Shown one piece after another: positions 14,709 to 22,870 of a DNA stretch of 34,459 nucleotides. How positions within the stretch are numbered: position 1 is the first letter of the stretch; the number at the start of each line of letters is the position of its first letter. The notes below the pieces were generated by a model. The model saw nothing but the letters and a program-made list of their open reading frames with translations, was not told where the DNA came from and made no database searches. Made by a program: the position numbers and the translations under genes. Source of the stretch: Oscillospiraceae bacterium (GTDB lineage Bacteria; Bacillota; Clostridia; Oscillospirales; Ruminococcaceae); the NCBI GenBank assembly GCA_031262245.1, contig JAISIJ010000356.1:1-34459 (forward strand), written 5' to 3'.

Positions 14709-14874
14709 TCTTTTATCTTTCTATTCGTTTTAGAGTTTTACACATCTCGAAGTTCTCTTTTTTACTTTTCTATTCGTTTTAGAGTTTTACACATCTCGAA
14801 GTTCTCTACTTGTTGTGGTAGTTGATTTTTTCAGTTGACATTACCACGACAAGTGTGTGATTTTTTCTGATTAT
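14709..14874 (-). repeat. Tandem copies of the dispersed repeat between accB and accC
   Basis: Two nearly identical 47-bp units (cores 14755-14765 and 14794-14804) read, on the minus strand, GAACTTCGAGATGTGTAAAA then CTCTAAAACGAATAGAAAAG. They are preceded by the TAATGTCAACTGAAAAAATC part at 14821-14840. The second unit ends 8 bp before the accC start, so it provides the leader of accC. Confidence 0.85.
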
Positions 14875-15345
14875 TTATTCAATCACCATTATATTCTGGT
14901 TATATTCAACGGCATCACCATTGTTTACAAATATTTCTTTAACAACACCTTCTAAATCACTTGTAACTTCATTCATAATCTTCATACTCTCGATTATCAT
15001 AATTACATCACCTTTTTTAACGCTGTCACCGACTGCAACAAAAGGTGGTTTGTCCGGGGAGGGTGCAGAATAAAATGTGCCCACAATAGGTGCTTTTACA
15101 GTATTTTTACTGTCTGTTTCGCTGTTTTCAACTTTTTTATCTGTTTCAATGGGCTGTGCAGTTTGTACAATCGGAGCAGTTGGAGTTACAGGTTGATTGA
15201 AATGAACCGTTTTTTCCTTTTTCGCTTTAATACAAACTTTCACATCTTTATGTTCAATAAATATCTCGCCTAAATCATTATCTTTCACTAATTTTGCTAA
15301 AAATTCTATTTCATTCTCTAAAAGAATCGGATTACCATTCAACAT
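14875..15345 (-). CDS. accB: Biotin carboxyl carrier protein of acetyl-CoA carboxylase
   Basis: The 156-aa protein has an N-terminal helix region, a Pro/Ala/Thr-rich linker (VTPTAPIVQTAQPIETD) and a C-terminal biotinyl domain with the target lysine K122 in ESMKIMNEV (usual motif E-A-M-K-M). It is followed by the repeat array before accC. Its length and linker are typical for Firmicute AccB. Confidence 0.94.
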   Translation of the reverse strand: MLNGNPILLENEIEFLAKLVKDNDLGEIFIEHKDVKVCIKAKKEKTVHFNQPVTPTAPIVQTAQPIETDKKVENSETDSKNTVKAPIVGTFYSAPSPDKPPFVAVGDSVKKGDVIMIIESMKIMNEVTSDLEGVVKEIFVNNGDAVEYNQNIMVIE

Positions 15346-15443
15346 TTTTTTCTACCTCTTTTTTTACTTTGAGCCGCCTGTGCTTTTATCAGCTTATTAA
15401 CAGGGGAATTGCTCCCTGTCGGTCTTGCAACTTTTTTTACTTT
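15346..15443. other. Gap between fabZ and accB with a short inverted repeat
   Basis: ACAGGG and CCCTGT (about 15400-15420, GAATTGCT between them) form a small hairpin. The flanking CAGGGGAATTGC is similar to CAGGGAATTGC in the dispersed repeat copy near 12307, so this may be a degraded copy. Confidence 0.4.
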
Positions 15444-15872
15444 TTACTTTATTGCAAATTTAATTTCGCCGCTGACTGCCAACTCACCGTTTACTGTTGC
15501 AGTCCCTGTTCCGATACCGATTGCTCCGCGAGTTTTGGTTATTTCTGTCGTTAAAACAAGAATATCCCCCGGGACAACCTGTCTTTTGAACTTAACATTA
15601 TCAATTCCCGCAAAAAACGCTAATTTGCCTTTATTCTCCTCTTTTGCGAGAATAGCAACCGCTCCTGTTTGTGCCAACATTTCAACCATAAGCACACCCG
15701 GAGTAACAGGATAGTCGGGGAAATGTCCTTTAAACCAAAAGTCGTCTGCTTTAATATACTTTGTTGCAACCGCTTTTATACCTATTTCAAGTTCATTCAC
15801 CTCGTCAATTAGCAAAAAGGGGTCACGGTGGGGGATAATTTTCTTAATTTGTTCTTTATCGTATATAACCAT
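15444..15872 (-). CDS. fabZ: (3R)-hydroxyacyl-ACP dehydratase
   Basis: The 142-aa hot-dog-fold dehydratase has [14 protein letters not shown] near the N-terminus and the catalytic histidine in [20 protein letters not shown] (His of HFP; Glu of VEML). It removes water from hydroxyacyl-ACP in type II fatty-acid synthesis. It sits between the rhomboid and accB genes in the same orientation. Confidence 0.95.
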   Translation of the reverse strand: MVIYDKEQIKKIIPHRDPFLLIDEVNELEIGIKAVATKYIKADDFWFKGHFPDYPVTPGVLMVEMLAQTGAVAILAKEENKGKLAFFAGIDNVKFKRQVVPGDILVLTTEITKTRGAIGIGTGTATVNGELAVSGEIKFAIK

Positions 15873-15881
15873 ATTTACCTC

Positions 15882-17072
15882 TTAACTTTCAACTTCAATA
15901 TTATATTTTTTACGAAATTTAATTAAATCGTCGTCAAACTCCTTTTTATATTTTTCTGATTTAGCTAAAGAATCGTTGATTTTTGTCATAGTTTCATTTT
16001 TCGGTGATGTTATATAATCCAAACAATAATTATAAATTTCTATGTCAAGTTCGTAAGATTTTAATAGTATCTTATTGATTTTCAGCAACTCTTCATTGTC
16101 AATATCAACATCTTTTACTATATCAATCATTTCCTGTTGTTTGGGAAGAATTATATTTTTTAAAGTATTGTGTTGGTCGGGAGTGCTTAAATTAGCCCCG
16201 GCTATCTCCTTGTTAAATGTATCTATTACAGTTTCACTTAAAGAGAGTGCTTGGAAAATTTGATTGATATAATCGTCATAATCTCGTATCCCGGAGGAGC
16301 CTTTTACAGAATGGAAACAACCGCTTATTGCCAAAACAATTGAAACAGCAATAATAGTCATACCTTTGAGAAAAGATTTTTTCATTTTCTTTTCAATGGG
16401 GTTTTCTTGATATGAGATGTCAATGAAATGAGGGTCGGGGATAAGTTGTTCCTGTACATATTCATATTCCGCAAAGTCAACAGGGGTGTTTTTTTCGTGG
16501 AGATATATTCCGTATCCGATAACCGCACCTGAAATAAGACCGCCGAAATGTCCTAAAGCCGAGATATTGCCGCCATTTGCCATTGAATAGACAGTAAATG
16601 CAACATTCACAAGGATAGGGTTGATTAAAGCTGTTTTCCAAGGTTTATTTGAGAGAAAGGCATATACACAGAGGACACCCATTAATCCGAAAACAGCACC
16701 GCTTGCTCCTACAGTGACGGTTCGAGGGTCGGAGAATAATATAACAGCTAAGCCGCCGCAAACTCCTGTAAAGACATAGGCAACGGAATAATAAAACTGC
16801 CCCAATTCTTCTTCCGCAATCATTCCCAACCAAAACAAAGCATACATATTGAATAAAATGTGCATAACACTGCCGTGCATAAACATTGAGGAAAAGATAT
16901 TCAGAAAATTGCCGTCTTTAACCAATCCACCGTAGTAAAAAAGATTTTGTGCATCAATGTTTATTATATTGCCGCCGCTTTTAATCACAACAGCTAAATA
17001 TATTATGATATTTATTGCTATGAGTATATAAGTGATTACAGGATTTTTTACCATATTCGGTCTTAGGCTCAT
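15882..17072 (-). CDS. Rhomboid family intramembrane serine protease with a C-terminal extension
   Basis: The six-helix rhomboid core occupies about residues 13-195. It has the serine S124 in GASGAVFG, the partner histidine H175 in ALGHFGGLISG, and the HILFNMYAL motif (N75) of the oxyanion region. After a charged linker there is one further membrane helix (about 232-250, MTIIAVSIVLAISGCF) and a roughly 150-aa predicted helical, probably coiled-coil, extracytoplasmic domain. Its substrate is unknown. Its setting within the fab operon, 13 bp from the 75-aa ORF and 10 bp from fabZ, is unusual. Confidence 0.92.
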   Translation of the reverse strand: MSLRPNMVKNPVITYILIAINIIIYLAVVIKSGGNIINIDAQNLFYYGGLVKDGNFLNIFSSMFMHGSVMHILFNMYALFWLGMIAEEELGQFYYSVAYVFTGVCGGLAVILFSDPRTVTVGASGAVFGLMGVLCVYAFLSNKPWKTALINPILVNVAFTVYSMANGGNISALGHFGGLISGAVIGYGIYLHEKNTPVDFAEYEYVQEQLIPDPHFIDISYQENPIEKKMKKSFLKGMTIIAVSIVLAISGCFHSVKGSSGIRDYDDYINQIFQALSLSETVIDTFNKEIAGANLSTPDQHNTLKNIILPKQQEMIDIVKDVDIDNEELLKINKILLKSYELDIEIYNYCLDYITSPKNETMTKINDSLAKSEKYKKEFDDDLIKFRKKYNIEVES

Positions 17073-17084
17073 AAATACCTCTTT

Positions 17085-17312
17085 TTATTCAATAGTTCGC
17101 ATTTCTTTGGCAAAGAGTTTTAAAGCTCTTTGCATTATAAATTCCACCCGAACACCTTGTTCGTCTGCCATTTCTTTGAAAACTTCATAGTCCTCATTTA
17201 GAATACCCAATTCAACTTTTTTGCCGATGTCATTAAAAAACGGATTTCTAACACCTTTTATTAATTCTTCTTTTGTATATTCTCTCCCTGCAATAACAAA
17301 TGTGTCTTTCAT
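17085..17312 (-). CDS. Hypothetical 75-aa protein, possible antitoxin partner
   Basis: The protein begins MKDTFVIAGREYTKEELIKG and ends with a basic helix (MQRALKLFAKEMRTIE). The sequence gives no catalytic motif and no membrane segment; helices predominate. Its ATG shares one base with the stop of the preceding 45-aa ORF, so the two form a coupled pair between fabF and the rhomboid gene. I do not recognise the family. Confidence 0.7.
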   Translation of the reverse strand: MKDTFVIAGREYTKEELIKGVRNPFFNDIGKKVELGILNEDYEVFKEMADEQGVRVEFIMQRALKLFAKEMRTIE

Positions 17313-17449
17313 TACATATAATCCTTAAATTCTTCTAAAGGCTCATTAAAATCGTCAGCCATAAATATCTGTCCCTCAAATCTGCCTAATAATTCAGCAA
17401 ATTTGCTTTTGTGTTCAATTTCTTCATCTGGAACCATAATATTTGTCAT
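17312..17449 (-). CDS. Small 45-aa ORF with an antitoxin-like C-terminus
   Basis: The ORF (MTNIMVPDEEIEHKSKF... ending EEFKDYM) has an SD-like AAAGGGG upstream and overlaps the following gene by one base. The ending RFEGQIFMADDFNEPLEEF resembles short antitoxin-like proteins of the DUF2281/VapB group, whose partner is usually a PIN-domain toxin; here a different 75-aa protein follows. The assignment rests on my memory of that motif and is tentative. It is shorter than most gene finders accept, but its frame, RBS and coupling all support it. Confidence 0.6.
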   Translation of the reverse strand: MTNIMVPDEEIEHKSKFAELLGRFEGQIFMADDFNEPLEEFKDYM

Positions 17450-17469
17450 TATGAAAAAATCCCCTTTCT

Positions 17470-18714
17470 TTACTCCGCTTTTTTAAAGCAAACGCTGGCG
17501 TTATGTCCGCCGAAACCGAGGGAGTTTGAGATTGCAGAGTAGACAGTTGTTTCAACATTGCCGTTAACACAGTAATCCAAATCACATTCTTCGTCGGGGA
17601 GTTTATATCCCACTGTTCTGTGGATAAAATCATTTTTAACAGAGAGAGCTGTTACAATAGCCTCAACTGCTCCCGCTCCGCCTAACAAATGCCCTGTCAT
17701 TGACTTTGTTGAGTTGATTTTAATATCTTTTGCTTTATCGCCGAAAGCTGTTTTTATTGCTGTTGTTTCATATTTATCATTGAGAGGTGTTGAAGTGCCG
17801 TGAGCGTTGATATAGCTTAAAGTTTCAAGGGGTGTTTCGGTAAATGCCTGTTTCATTGCAAAAGCTGCAGCCTCACCTGTGGGAGAGGGGGATGTCATAT
17901 GATAAGCGTCACAAGTTGCACCGTAACCGCAAATCTCAGCGTAAATCTTTGCACCTCTTGCTTTTGCCTGTTCATATTCCTCTAATAAAAGTATACCTGC
18001 ACCCTCACCCAAAACAAAACCGTTTCTTTCTTTGTCGAAAGGAATACTCGCTCTGGCTAAATCGTCAGATTTTGAGAGAGCTTTCATATTCGCAAAACCT
18101 GCCATTGCAAATTCCGTTACACAACTTTCTGTTCCTCCGCAAAGGCACATATCCAATTCGCCGTATTTAATCTTGCGGAAAGCCTCACCGACAGCGTGAG
18201 TTCCCGAGGAGCAAGCGGTTACGGGGGAATAGTTAACCCCCTTGAATTTTGAACGCATTGCAATTTCGCCTGCAACCATATTTATAATCATCATAGGGAT
18301 ATAGAAAGGTGAAACCCTCCCTGCACCTTTATTGAGAAATTTTGAGTGTTCCTGTTCGGTAAGGGAGATACCTCCTGTTCCGCAACCGACAATTACACCC
18401 TTGCGAAAAGGGTTTTCAATATCTTCTTCGGAAAAATCAAGCCCCGCATCAATTAAAGCCTCTTTAGCGGATACTACGGCAATTTGGGTAAATCTCTCCA
18501 TTCGCTTTGCGTCTTTGGGAGAAACAATACCGTCAACGGAGAAGTTTTTAATATCACCCACGATTTTAACGCCTAAATTTTCCGTATCGAAATCGTTTAT
18601 ATAGGAAAATCCGAGTTTGTTAGCTTTAATATTCTCCCAAAACTCTTTTACGCTGTTTCCCAAAGGGTTTACAGTACCCATTCCTGTAATTACTACTCTT
18701 TTTGTGTTTGTCAT
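17470..18714 (-). CDS. fabF: Beta-ketoacyl-ACP synthase II
   Basis: The 414-aa condensing enzyme shows the Cys-His-His triad: C168 in VTACSSGTH, H305 in NAHGTSTP and H342 in KSMTGHLLGGAGAVEA. It condenses malonyl-ACP with acyl-ACP. Length and motifs are standard. It is the first gene of the operon, with an SD of TAGGAG. The operon continues without large gaps through the small ORFs, rhomboid, fabZ, accB, accC, comFB, ACP and lipoprotein; fabD, fabG and fabK are not in the window. Confidence 0.97.
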   Translation of the reverse strand: MTNTKRVVITGMGTVNPLGNSVKEFWENIKANKLGFSYINDFDTENLGVKIVGDIKNFSVDGIVSPKDAKRMERFTQIAVVSAKEALIDAGLDFSEEDIENPFRKGVIVGCGTGGISLTEQEHSKFLNKGAGRVSPFYIPMMIINMVAGEIAMRSKFKGVNYSPVTACSSGTHAVGEAFRKIKYGELDMCLCGGTESCVTEFAMAGFANMKALSKSDDLARASIPFDKERNGFVLGEGAGILLLEEYEQAKARGAKIYAEICGYGATCDAYHMTSPSPTGEAAAFAMKQAFTETPLETLSYINAHGTSTPLNDKYETTAIKTAFGDKAKDIKINSTKSMTGHLLGGAGAVEAIVTALSVKNDFIHRTVGYKLPDEECDLDYCVNGNVETTVYSAISNSLGFGGHNASVCFKKAE

Positions 18715-18755
18715 TTTTGTTGTTCTCCTAAAATATATATGGATAGTTTTTTATG

Positions 18756-19619
18756 TTAATAGTTTTTTGGCATTTTTCTATTATTAAGGTATCTGATAGA
18801 TGCAATAAACAGCAGACTTAAACAGATAATGATTAGAATAATATATGAGGCTATTTCTCCAAAAGACGTCCAATCAGTAGAAAAAATATCATCGGATTCT
18901 TCGTTTCGTTTTTGTTCAATTCGTTCTAAATTTCTTTGTCCCGGTAAATCCATTTCCAAAAACAAAAAAAGTAAAAAGCATAACCCGGAGGTTAAGAAAG
19001 AGAAAAAAGCAGTTTTTAAAAAAGTTTTGTTGAGGTAAAACTCTAACCCGAGCAGTATGCCTAATTCAATAAAAAGAATCAAAAGGGGAGATAAAAAAGG
19101 CAAAAGAAAGAAAAGGTCAAAAATAAAGGTAAGAGGAATAAAGAGAAAAATATTAACCCAAAACTTTTTTGTTTTGATAAAAGGGAGTTTCCCTCTTTTT
19201 ACAAAATATATGATAATTGCAATAATCAGCAAACTTAAACAGTAACAAGTAATGTATATATAGGTGATTGTTTCCACCAAACCGGGCATAGGAAACCATT
19301 GGCTCTCTTTTCTGTTTATTTCCTCTAATTTTTCTAAATGTTTTAGTCCTAATAAGAAATTATTAGGTAAAAAAGAGAAAAATAAAAGACAAGCCCAACT
19401 CGTTAAAAATCCGAAAAGTGGAGCTTTCAGATAATGTCGGTTAATTAAAAATTCCAATCCTATTAATATAATAAACTGGGATATTACAACGCAAAATTGC
19501 CAAAACTCTGTAAAATCAAATAGAAAGAAAAGGTCAAAAATAAAGGTAAGAGGAATAAAGAGAAAAATATTAACCCAAAACTTTTTGTTTTTAATAAAAA
19601 GGAATTTCTTCATAGTCAT
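18756..19619 (-). CDS. Membrane protein with two copies of a repeated module (units D and E)
   Basis: The 287-aa protein has two similar halves, about residues 5-145 and 147-287. Each starts with FIKNKKFWVNIFLFIPLTFI or a close variant, runs through three hydrophobic helices, then a polar loop with a LPGQRNLERIEQKR-like stretch, and a final helix. The join is KRGKLPFIKTKKF, with no internal Met. Helix patterning predicts about eight membrane segments. No known family is recognised. Its start overlaps the end of the preceding gene by 29 bases. Confidence 0.85.
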   Translation of the reverse strand: MTMKKFLFIKNKKFWVNIFLFIPLTFIFDLFFLFDFTEFWQFCVVISQFIILIGLEFLINRHYLKAPLFGFLTSWACLLFFSFLPNNFLLGLKHLEKLEEINRKESQWFPMPGLVETITYIYITCYCLSLLIIAIIIYFVKRGKLPFIKTKKFWVNIFLFIPLTFIFDLFFLLPFLSPLLILFIELGILLGLEFYLNKTFLKTAFFSFLTSGLCFLLFLFLEMDLPGQRNLERIEQKRNEESDDIFSTDWTSFGEIASYIILIIICLSLLFIASIRYLNNRKMPKNY

Positions 19620-20085
19620 AACTCTTTCTCCCTTTCTTTTTTATAGAATATACAATAATTGCAATAATCAGCAAACCTAAACAGGCAACGGAAAGAAAAA
19701 GATATGAGCCTATTTCTGACAAATACGACCAATCACCAAAAAATAAATCCTCGTATTCATCGTTGCGTCTTTCTGAAATTTGAGTTAGATTTTTTTGTCC
19801 CGGTAAATATATTCCCAAAAACAAAAAAAGCAAAAAGAACCAAAAGCAGAGGGAAGCGGTTAAGAAAGAGAAAAAGGCGGTTTTTAAAAAGGTTTTGTTA
19901 AGATAAATTTCAAACCATAGTAATATTCCGAATTCAATAACCAAAGCGAAAATGATACCATAACTCTCCCAAGTGTCAAAAGGCAAAAGAAACAAATGGT
20001 CAAAAATAAAAGTAAAGGGAATAAAAAGAAAAATATTAATCCAAAACTTTTTGTTTTTAATAAAAAGGAGTTTTTTATTCGTCAT
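19591..20085 (-). CDS. Membrane protein with one copy of the repeated module (unit C)
   Basis: The 164-aa protein carries one module: MTNKKLLFIKNKKFWINIFL, helices, EIYLNKTFLKTAFFSFLT, LPGQKNLTQISERRNDEYED, DWSYLSEIGSYLFLSVACL and a basic tail. It is homologous along its length to each half of the neighbours. It begins 11 bp inside the end of the 20075-21031 gene (ATGACGAATAA), so the three genes are translationally coupled. Function unknown. Confidence 0.85.
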   Translation of the reverse strand: MTNKKLLFIKNKKFWINIFLFIPFTFIFDHLFLLPFDTWESYGIIFALVIEFGILLWFEIYLNKTFLKTAFFSFLTASLCFWFFLLFLFLGIYLPGQKNLTQISERRNDEYEDLFFGDWSYLSEIGSYLFLSVACLGLLIIAIIVYSIKKKGRKSYDYEEIPFY

Positions 20086-21031
20086 AATTCTTTCTCATTT
20101 TCTTTTTTATGGAATGTATAATATTTGTTATGAAGCGTACAATATCTGCAATAATCGCTAAATAGAAACAGGTAGAAATAAGAAATATAAATAAGGTCAT
20201 TTCAGCCGAATGCGGCCAATCGCTCCAAATTATATCGGAGGTTTTTCCGTAGTGATTTTGTACAACTTTAATTAAAATCTCTTGTCCCGGTAAGTACATT
20301 CCCAAAGATGCAAAAAGGATAAAAAACAAAAAGCAGAGAATAGAAGTTAAGAAAGAGAAAAGGGTGGCTTTTAAAAAGGTTTTGTTGAGATAAAACTCTA
20401 AACCGAGCAATATACCTAAATCAATAGCAAAAGCGAAAAGGAAACCGTAACTCTCCCAAGTTTTGAAAGGGAAAATGATTAAAATACCAAAAACAAAGGT
20501 AAGAGGGATAAAGAGAAAAATATTAATCAGAAACTTTGTTTTGATAAAAGGAGTTTTTTTAATCGTCATAATTTTCGTCCTTTTTCGTTCACGAGCGAGA
20601 TGTATTATTTTGGCAATCGCGTATATGCCGCAGGCAATCGCGTATATGCCGCAGATTATCATACATATTACAAAAAAAGAAAAAGGTTCAATAATATAAT
20701 CCGGCGGTACGTCAAAGTCGGCGGGTTCTTTTGCATATTTTTCTTCAGTGAGTTTTACTAATTTATTCAATCCCGGGAGGATTTTCAACACACCGCCTAT
20801 AATTGAAAAGAAAAATCCAAAACTTGCAGTTAAAAAAGCAAATTTTGCGGCGTTTAAGCGATTTTTATTTATTATTCGCTCCGCTGTCATCAAAACAATC
20901 AATCCTATTACAGAAATAAGCAAATCGTATCGAAACCCGAAAAGCAAAAAGGATAAATCCAACAGGTAAGTGTAGGGGATAAAGAGAAAAATATTAATCA
21001 GAAATTTTTTAATATCCCGATTTTCTGTCAA
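20075..21031 (-). CDS. Membrane protein with two copies of the repeated module (units A and B)
   Basis: The 318-aa protein starts with TTG at 21031, chosen because GGAGGAG lies seven bases upstream and no ATG fits. Unit A spans about residues 8-150 and unit B about 158-318. The join contains an internal KIMTIKKTPFIKTKF, the same Met-Thr start seen in the single-unit gene, so B was probably once a separate gene that fused in frame. Unit A has diverged most from the others. Promoter at 21074-21102. Function unknown. Confidence 0.85.
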   Translation of the reverse strand: MTENRDIKKFLINIFLFIPYTYLLDLSFLLFGFRYDLLISVIGLIVLMTAERIINKNRLNAAKFAFLTASFGFFFSIIGGVLKILPGLNKLVKLTEEKYAKEPADFDVPPDYIIEPFSFFVICMIICGIYAIACGIYAIAKIIHLARERKRTKIMTIKKTPFIKTKFLINIFLFIPLTFVFGILIIFPFKTWESYGFLFAFAIDLGILLGLEFYLNKTFLKATLFSFLTSILCFLFFILFASLGMYLPGQEILIKVVQNHYGKTSDIIWSDWPHSAEMTLFIFLISTCFYLAIIADIVRFITNIIHSIKKKMRKNYDE

Positions 21032-21073
21032 GGCTTACTCCTCCAACCCACTTATTTTAAGCTATTCAATACT

Positions 21074-21102
21074 ATTTTACCATAAAATATTAAAAAAGTC
21101 AA
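21074..21102 (-). promoter_or_regulatory. Promoter of the membrane-module operon
   Basis: Minus-strand TTGACT (21102-21097) and TAAAAT (21079-21074) spaced 17 bp; about 40 bp before the TTG start. Confidence 0.65.
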
Positions 21103-21198
21103 GGGGTTTTAAATATTTTTTTAAGAAAAAATTTTTATTTTATACTTTATTATAGTAGTGATATGTAATAAAAAAACTTAAAAAGTGGTGAAAAAGCC

Positions 21199-21227
21199 TT
21201 GACGTTCTCGTCCTTTTATGATATGAT
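21199..21227 (+). promoter_or_regulatory. Promoter of the decarboxylase beta-subunit gene
   Basis: TTGACG (21199-21204) and TATGAT (21222-21227), 17 bp apart, about 75 bp before the ATG. Confidence 0.6.
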
Positions 21228-21301
21228 TGTTCGGTGAATTTAGTATGCTGATAAATATGCGAAAAATTTGTCGGCATTTTTGAAAGGAATTTTTACGTAA
21301 A

Positions 21302-22504
21302 ATGAGTGAAGTATGGAGAATATTCGGCGATACTGTCGGTGACTTGTGGCAAACAAGCGGACTTTACAACCTCGGTTGGCAGGAAATTGCTTTGATACTG
21401 ATTTCCTTTGGATTTATGTATCTTGCAATTGTTAAAAAATTTGAACCGCTTTTGCTTTTGCCTATTGCTTTCGGTATGTTTTTAACAAATTTACCCTTCG
21501 CAGAGATGTATCACCCCGAACTCTTTGCCGGCAACCCGGCGGATATAAGTTACAGCGAGATACTCCACAACGGAGGACTGCTTGACTTGCTTTATTTGGG
21601 TGTTAAGTTGCAAATCTATCCGCCTTTGATATTCTTGGGTATCGGTTGTATGACTGACTTCGGACCTTTGATTTCAAACCCACGGTCGTTTTTATTGGGT
21701 GCGGCGGCGCAAGGTGGTATAATCTTAACATTCGTCGTTGCGGCACTTTTAGGATTTTCAGCAGCAGAGGCAGGCTCAATTGCGATAATCGGCGGTGCGG
21801 ACGGTCCTACCTCTATCTTTGTTTCAACAAAACTTCTCACCCAAAGCGAAAAAATTTCAACGGGTTCAATTGCATTGGCGGCATATACCTATATGGCGTT
21901 AGTGCCTGTTATTCAACCCCCGATTATGAAACTTCTTACAACTAAAAAAGAGCGTTCTGTTAAAATGCAGGCGTTACGTCAAGCAACAAAAACAGAAAAA
22001 ATCATTTTCCCCATTGCCGTTACATTAATAGTATCTCTTATGGTTCCCTCTGCAACTCCTCTTGTGGGTATGCTTATGTTAGGTAACTTAATGAAAGAGA
22101 GTGGTGTTTGCGAGCGTTTGGTTAAAACCGCCTCAAACGAATTAATGAATATTGTTACTATTTTCCTCGGTGTTTCCGTGGGAGCAACAACTCAAGCTGA
22201 CAAAATCCTCAACCTTGAATTCGGCAAAGTTATAATCTTAGGTGTATTTGCATTCGGTTTCGGAACAGCTTGCGGTTTGATTTTCGGTAAAATTATGTAT
22301 AAACTCAGCGGCGGAAAAGTCAACCCCCTTATCGGTTCGGCAGGTGTATCTGCAGTACCGATGGCGGCACGAGTAGCACAAAAAGTCGGTGCTCAAACCG
22401 ACCCCTCCAACTTCCTCCTTATGCACGCAATGGGGCCCAACGTAGCCGGAGTAATCGGTTCGGCAGTCGCTGCCGGAGTTTTATTATCTATTATACCATG
22501 GTAA
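21302..22504 (+). CDS. Sodium-translocating decarboxylase beta subunit (OadB/MmdB/GcdB type)
   Basis: The 400-aa polytopic protein shows the family signature GGADGPTSIFVST and the region GVSAVPMAARVAQKVG. This subunit carries the sodium channel that couples decarboxylation of biotin-bound carboxyl to Na+ export, and family members serve oxaloacetate, methylmalonyl-CoA or glutaconyl-CoA decarboxylases. The alpha and biotin-carrying subunits are absent, so the substrate cannot be told. It has its own promoter, a short repeat copy right after the stop, and a terminator at 22633-22660. Confidence 0.92.
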   Translation: MSEVWRIFGDTVGDLWQTSGLYNLGWQEIALILISFGFMYLAIVKKFEPLLLLPIAFGMFLTNLPFAEMYHPELFAGNPADISYSEILHNGGLLDLLYLGVKLQIYPPLIFLGIGCMTDFGPLISNPRSFLLGAAAQGGIILTFVVAALLGFSAAEAGSIAIIGGADGPTSIFVSTKLLTQSEKISTGSIALAAYTYMALVPVIQPPIMKLLTTKKERSVKMQALRQATKTEKIIFPIAVTLIVSLMVPSATPLVGMLMLGNLMKESGVCERLVKTASNELMNIVTIFLGVSVGATTQADKILNLEFGKVIILGVFAFGFGTACGLIFGKIMYKLSGGKVNPLIGSAGVSAVPMAARVAQKVGAQTDPSNFLLMHAMGPNVAGVIGSAVAAGVLLSIIPW

Positions 22505-22570
22505 GGCTACTCTCGAAGTTCCGTAGATGTTTTCACAGTTGGCATTTTAGCTGACATTACCTCTGCACGT
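22505..22570 (-). repeat. Copy of the dispersed repeat after the decarboxylase gene
   Basis: Core CTCTCGAAGTTCC at 22510-22522, followed by TTGGCATTTTAGCTGACATT. It lies directly after the stop codon. The purine-rich end seen in the other copies is missing. Confidence 0.75.
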
Positions 22571-22632
22571 GTTCGAGAGTGTGATTTAACCTAATTATTC
22601 AGAGCGTTTCTGGAAAGAAGAAAATATGTATT

Positions 22633-22660
22633 AAAAAAAGCACCCTTCGGGTGCTTTTTG
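22633..22660 (+). terminator. Terminator of the decarboxylase gene
   Basis: AAAAAGCACCC/GGGTGCTTTTT with a short TTC loop and a T-run. Confidence 0.9.
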
Positions 22661-22715
22661 TTGAATTTGTACAAAAAATCGATATATTTTTCTACACACA
22701 AAAAATAAAAATTTC

Positions 22716-22744
22716 TTGACAAAGGGGTATAAGAGGGGTATAAT
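22716..22744 (+). promoter_or_regulatory. rpoBC promoter
   Basis: Perfect TTGACA (22716-22721), 17 bp spacer, perfect TATAAT (22739-22744). The start near 22751 means transcription begins at the TTG of the longer reading frame, so rpoB must start further in. Here rpoB has its own promoter and no rplL directly upstream. Confidence 0.85.
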
Positions 22745-22750
22745 TCTCTA

Positions 22751-22870
22751 TTGTATCGGATTATATTTATACATTTAATTATGGGGAGGGTAAGTATACA
22801 AAAGTCTACATATTCAGACAGAATACTTACTGATAAACCCTTTTTTTTGTATGTGGAGGAACTGTATTAT
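22751..22870 (+). promoter_or_regulatory. rpoB leader with an attenuator-like hairpin
   Basis: In the leader GTAAGTAT (22790-22797) pairs with ATACTTAC (22823-22830), with an inner GTCT/AGAC pair (22804-22807 with 22816-22819). GGG before the first arm can also pair with CCC at 22838-22840, and a T8 run follows directly. This looks like an intrinsic terminator inside the leader, hence possible attenuation. The SD GGAGGA is at 22855-22860. Confidence 0.5.

Noticed and set aside
12090-14874. Repeats as a CRISPR array
   Set aside because: Spacing and unit length vary, units are joined directly, there are no uniform spacers and no cas genes.
22751-22870. Longer rpoB start at TTG 22751 (40 extra residues)
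   Set aside because: The promoter places the transcription start at about this base, there is no SD, and ATG 22871 has GGAGGA at proper distance.
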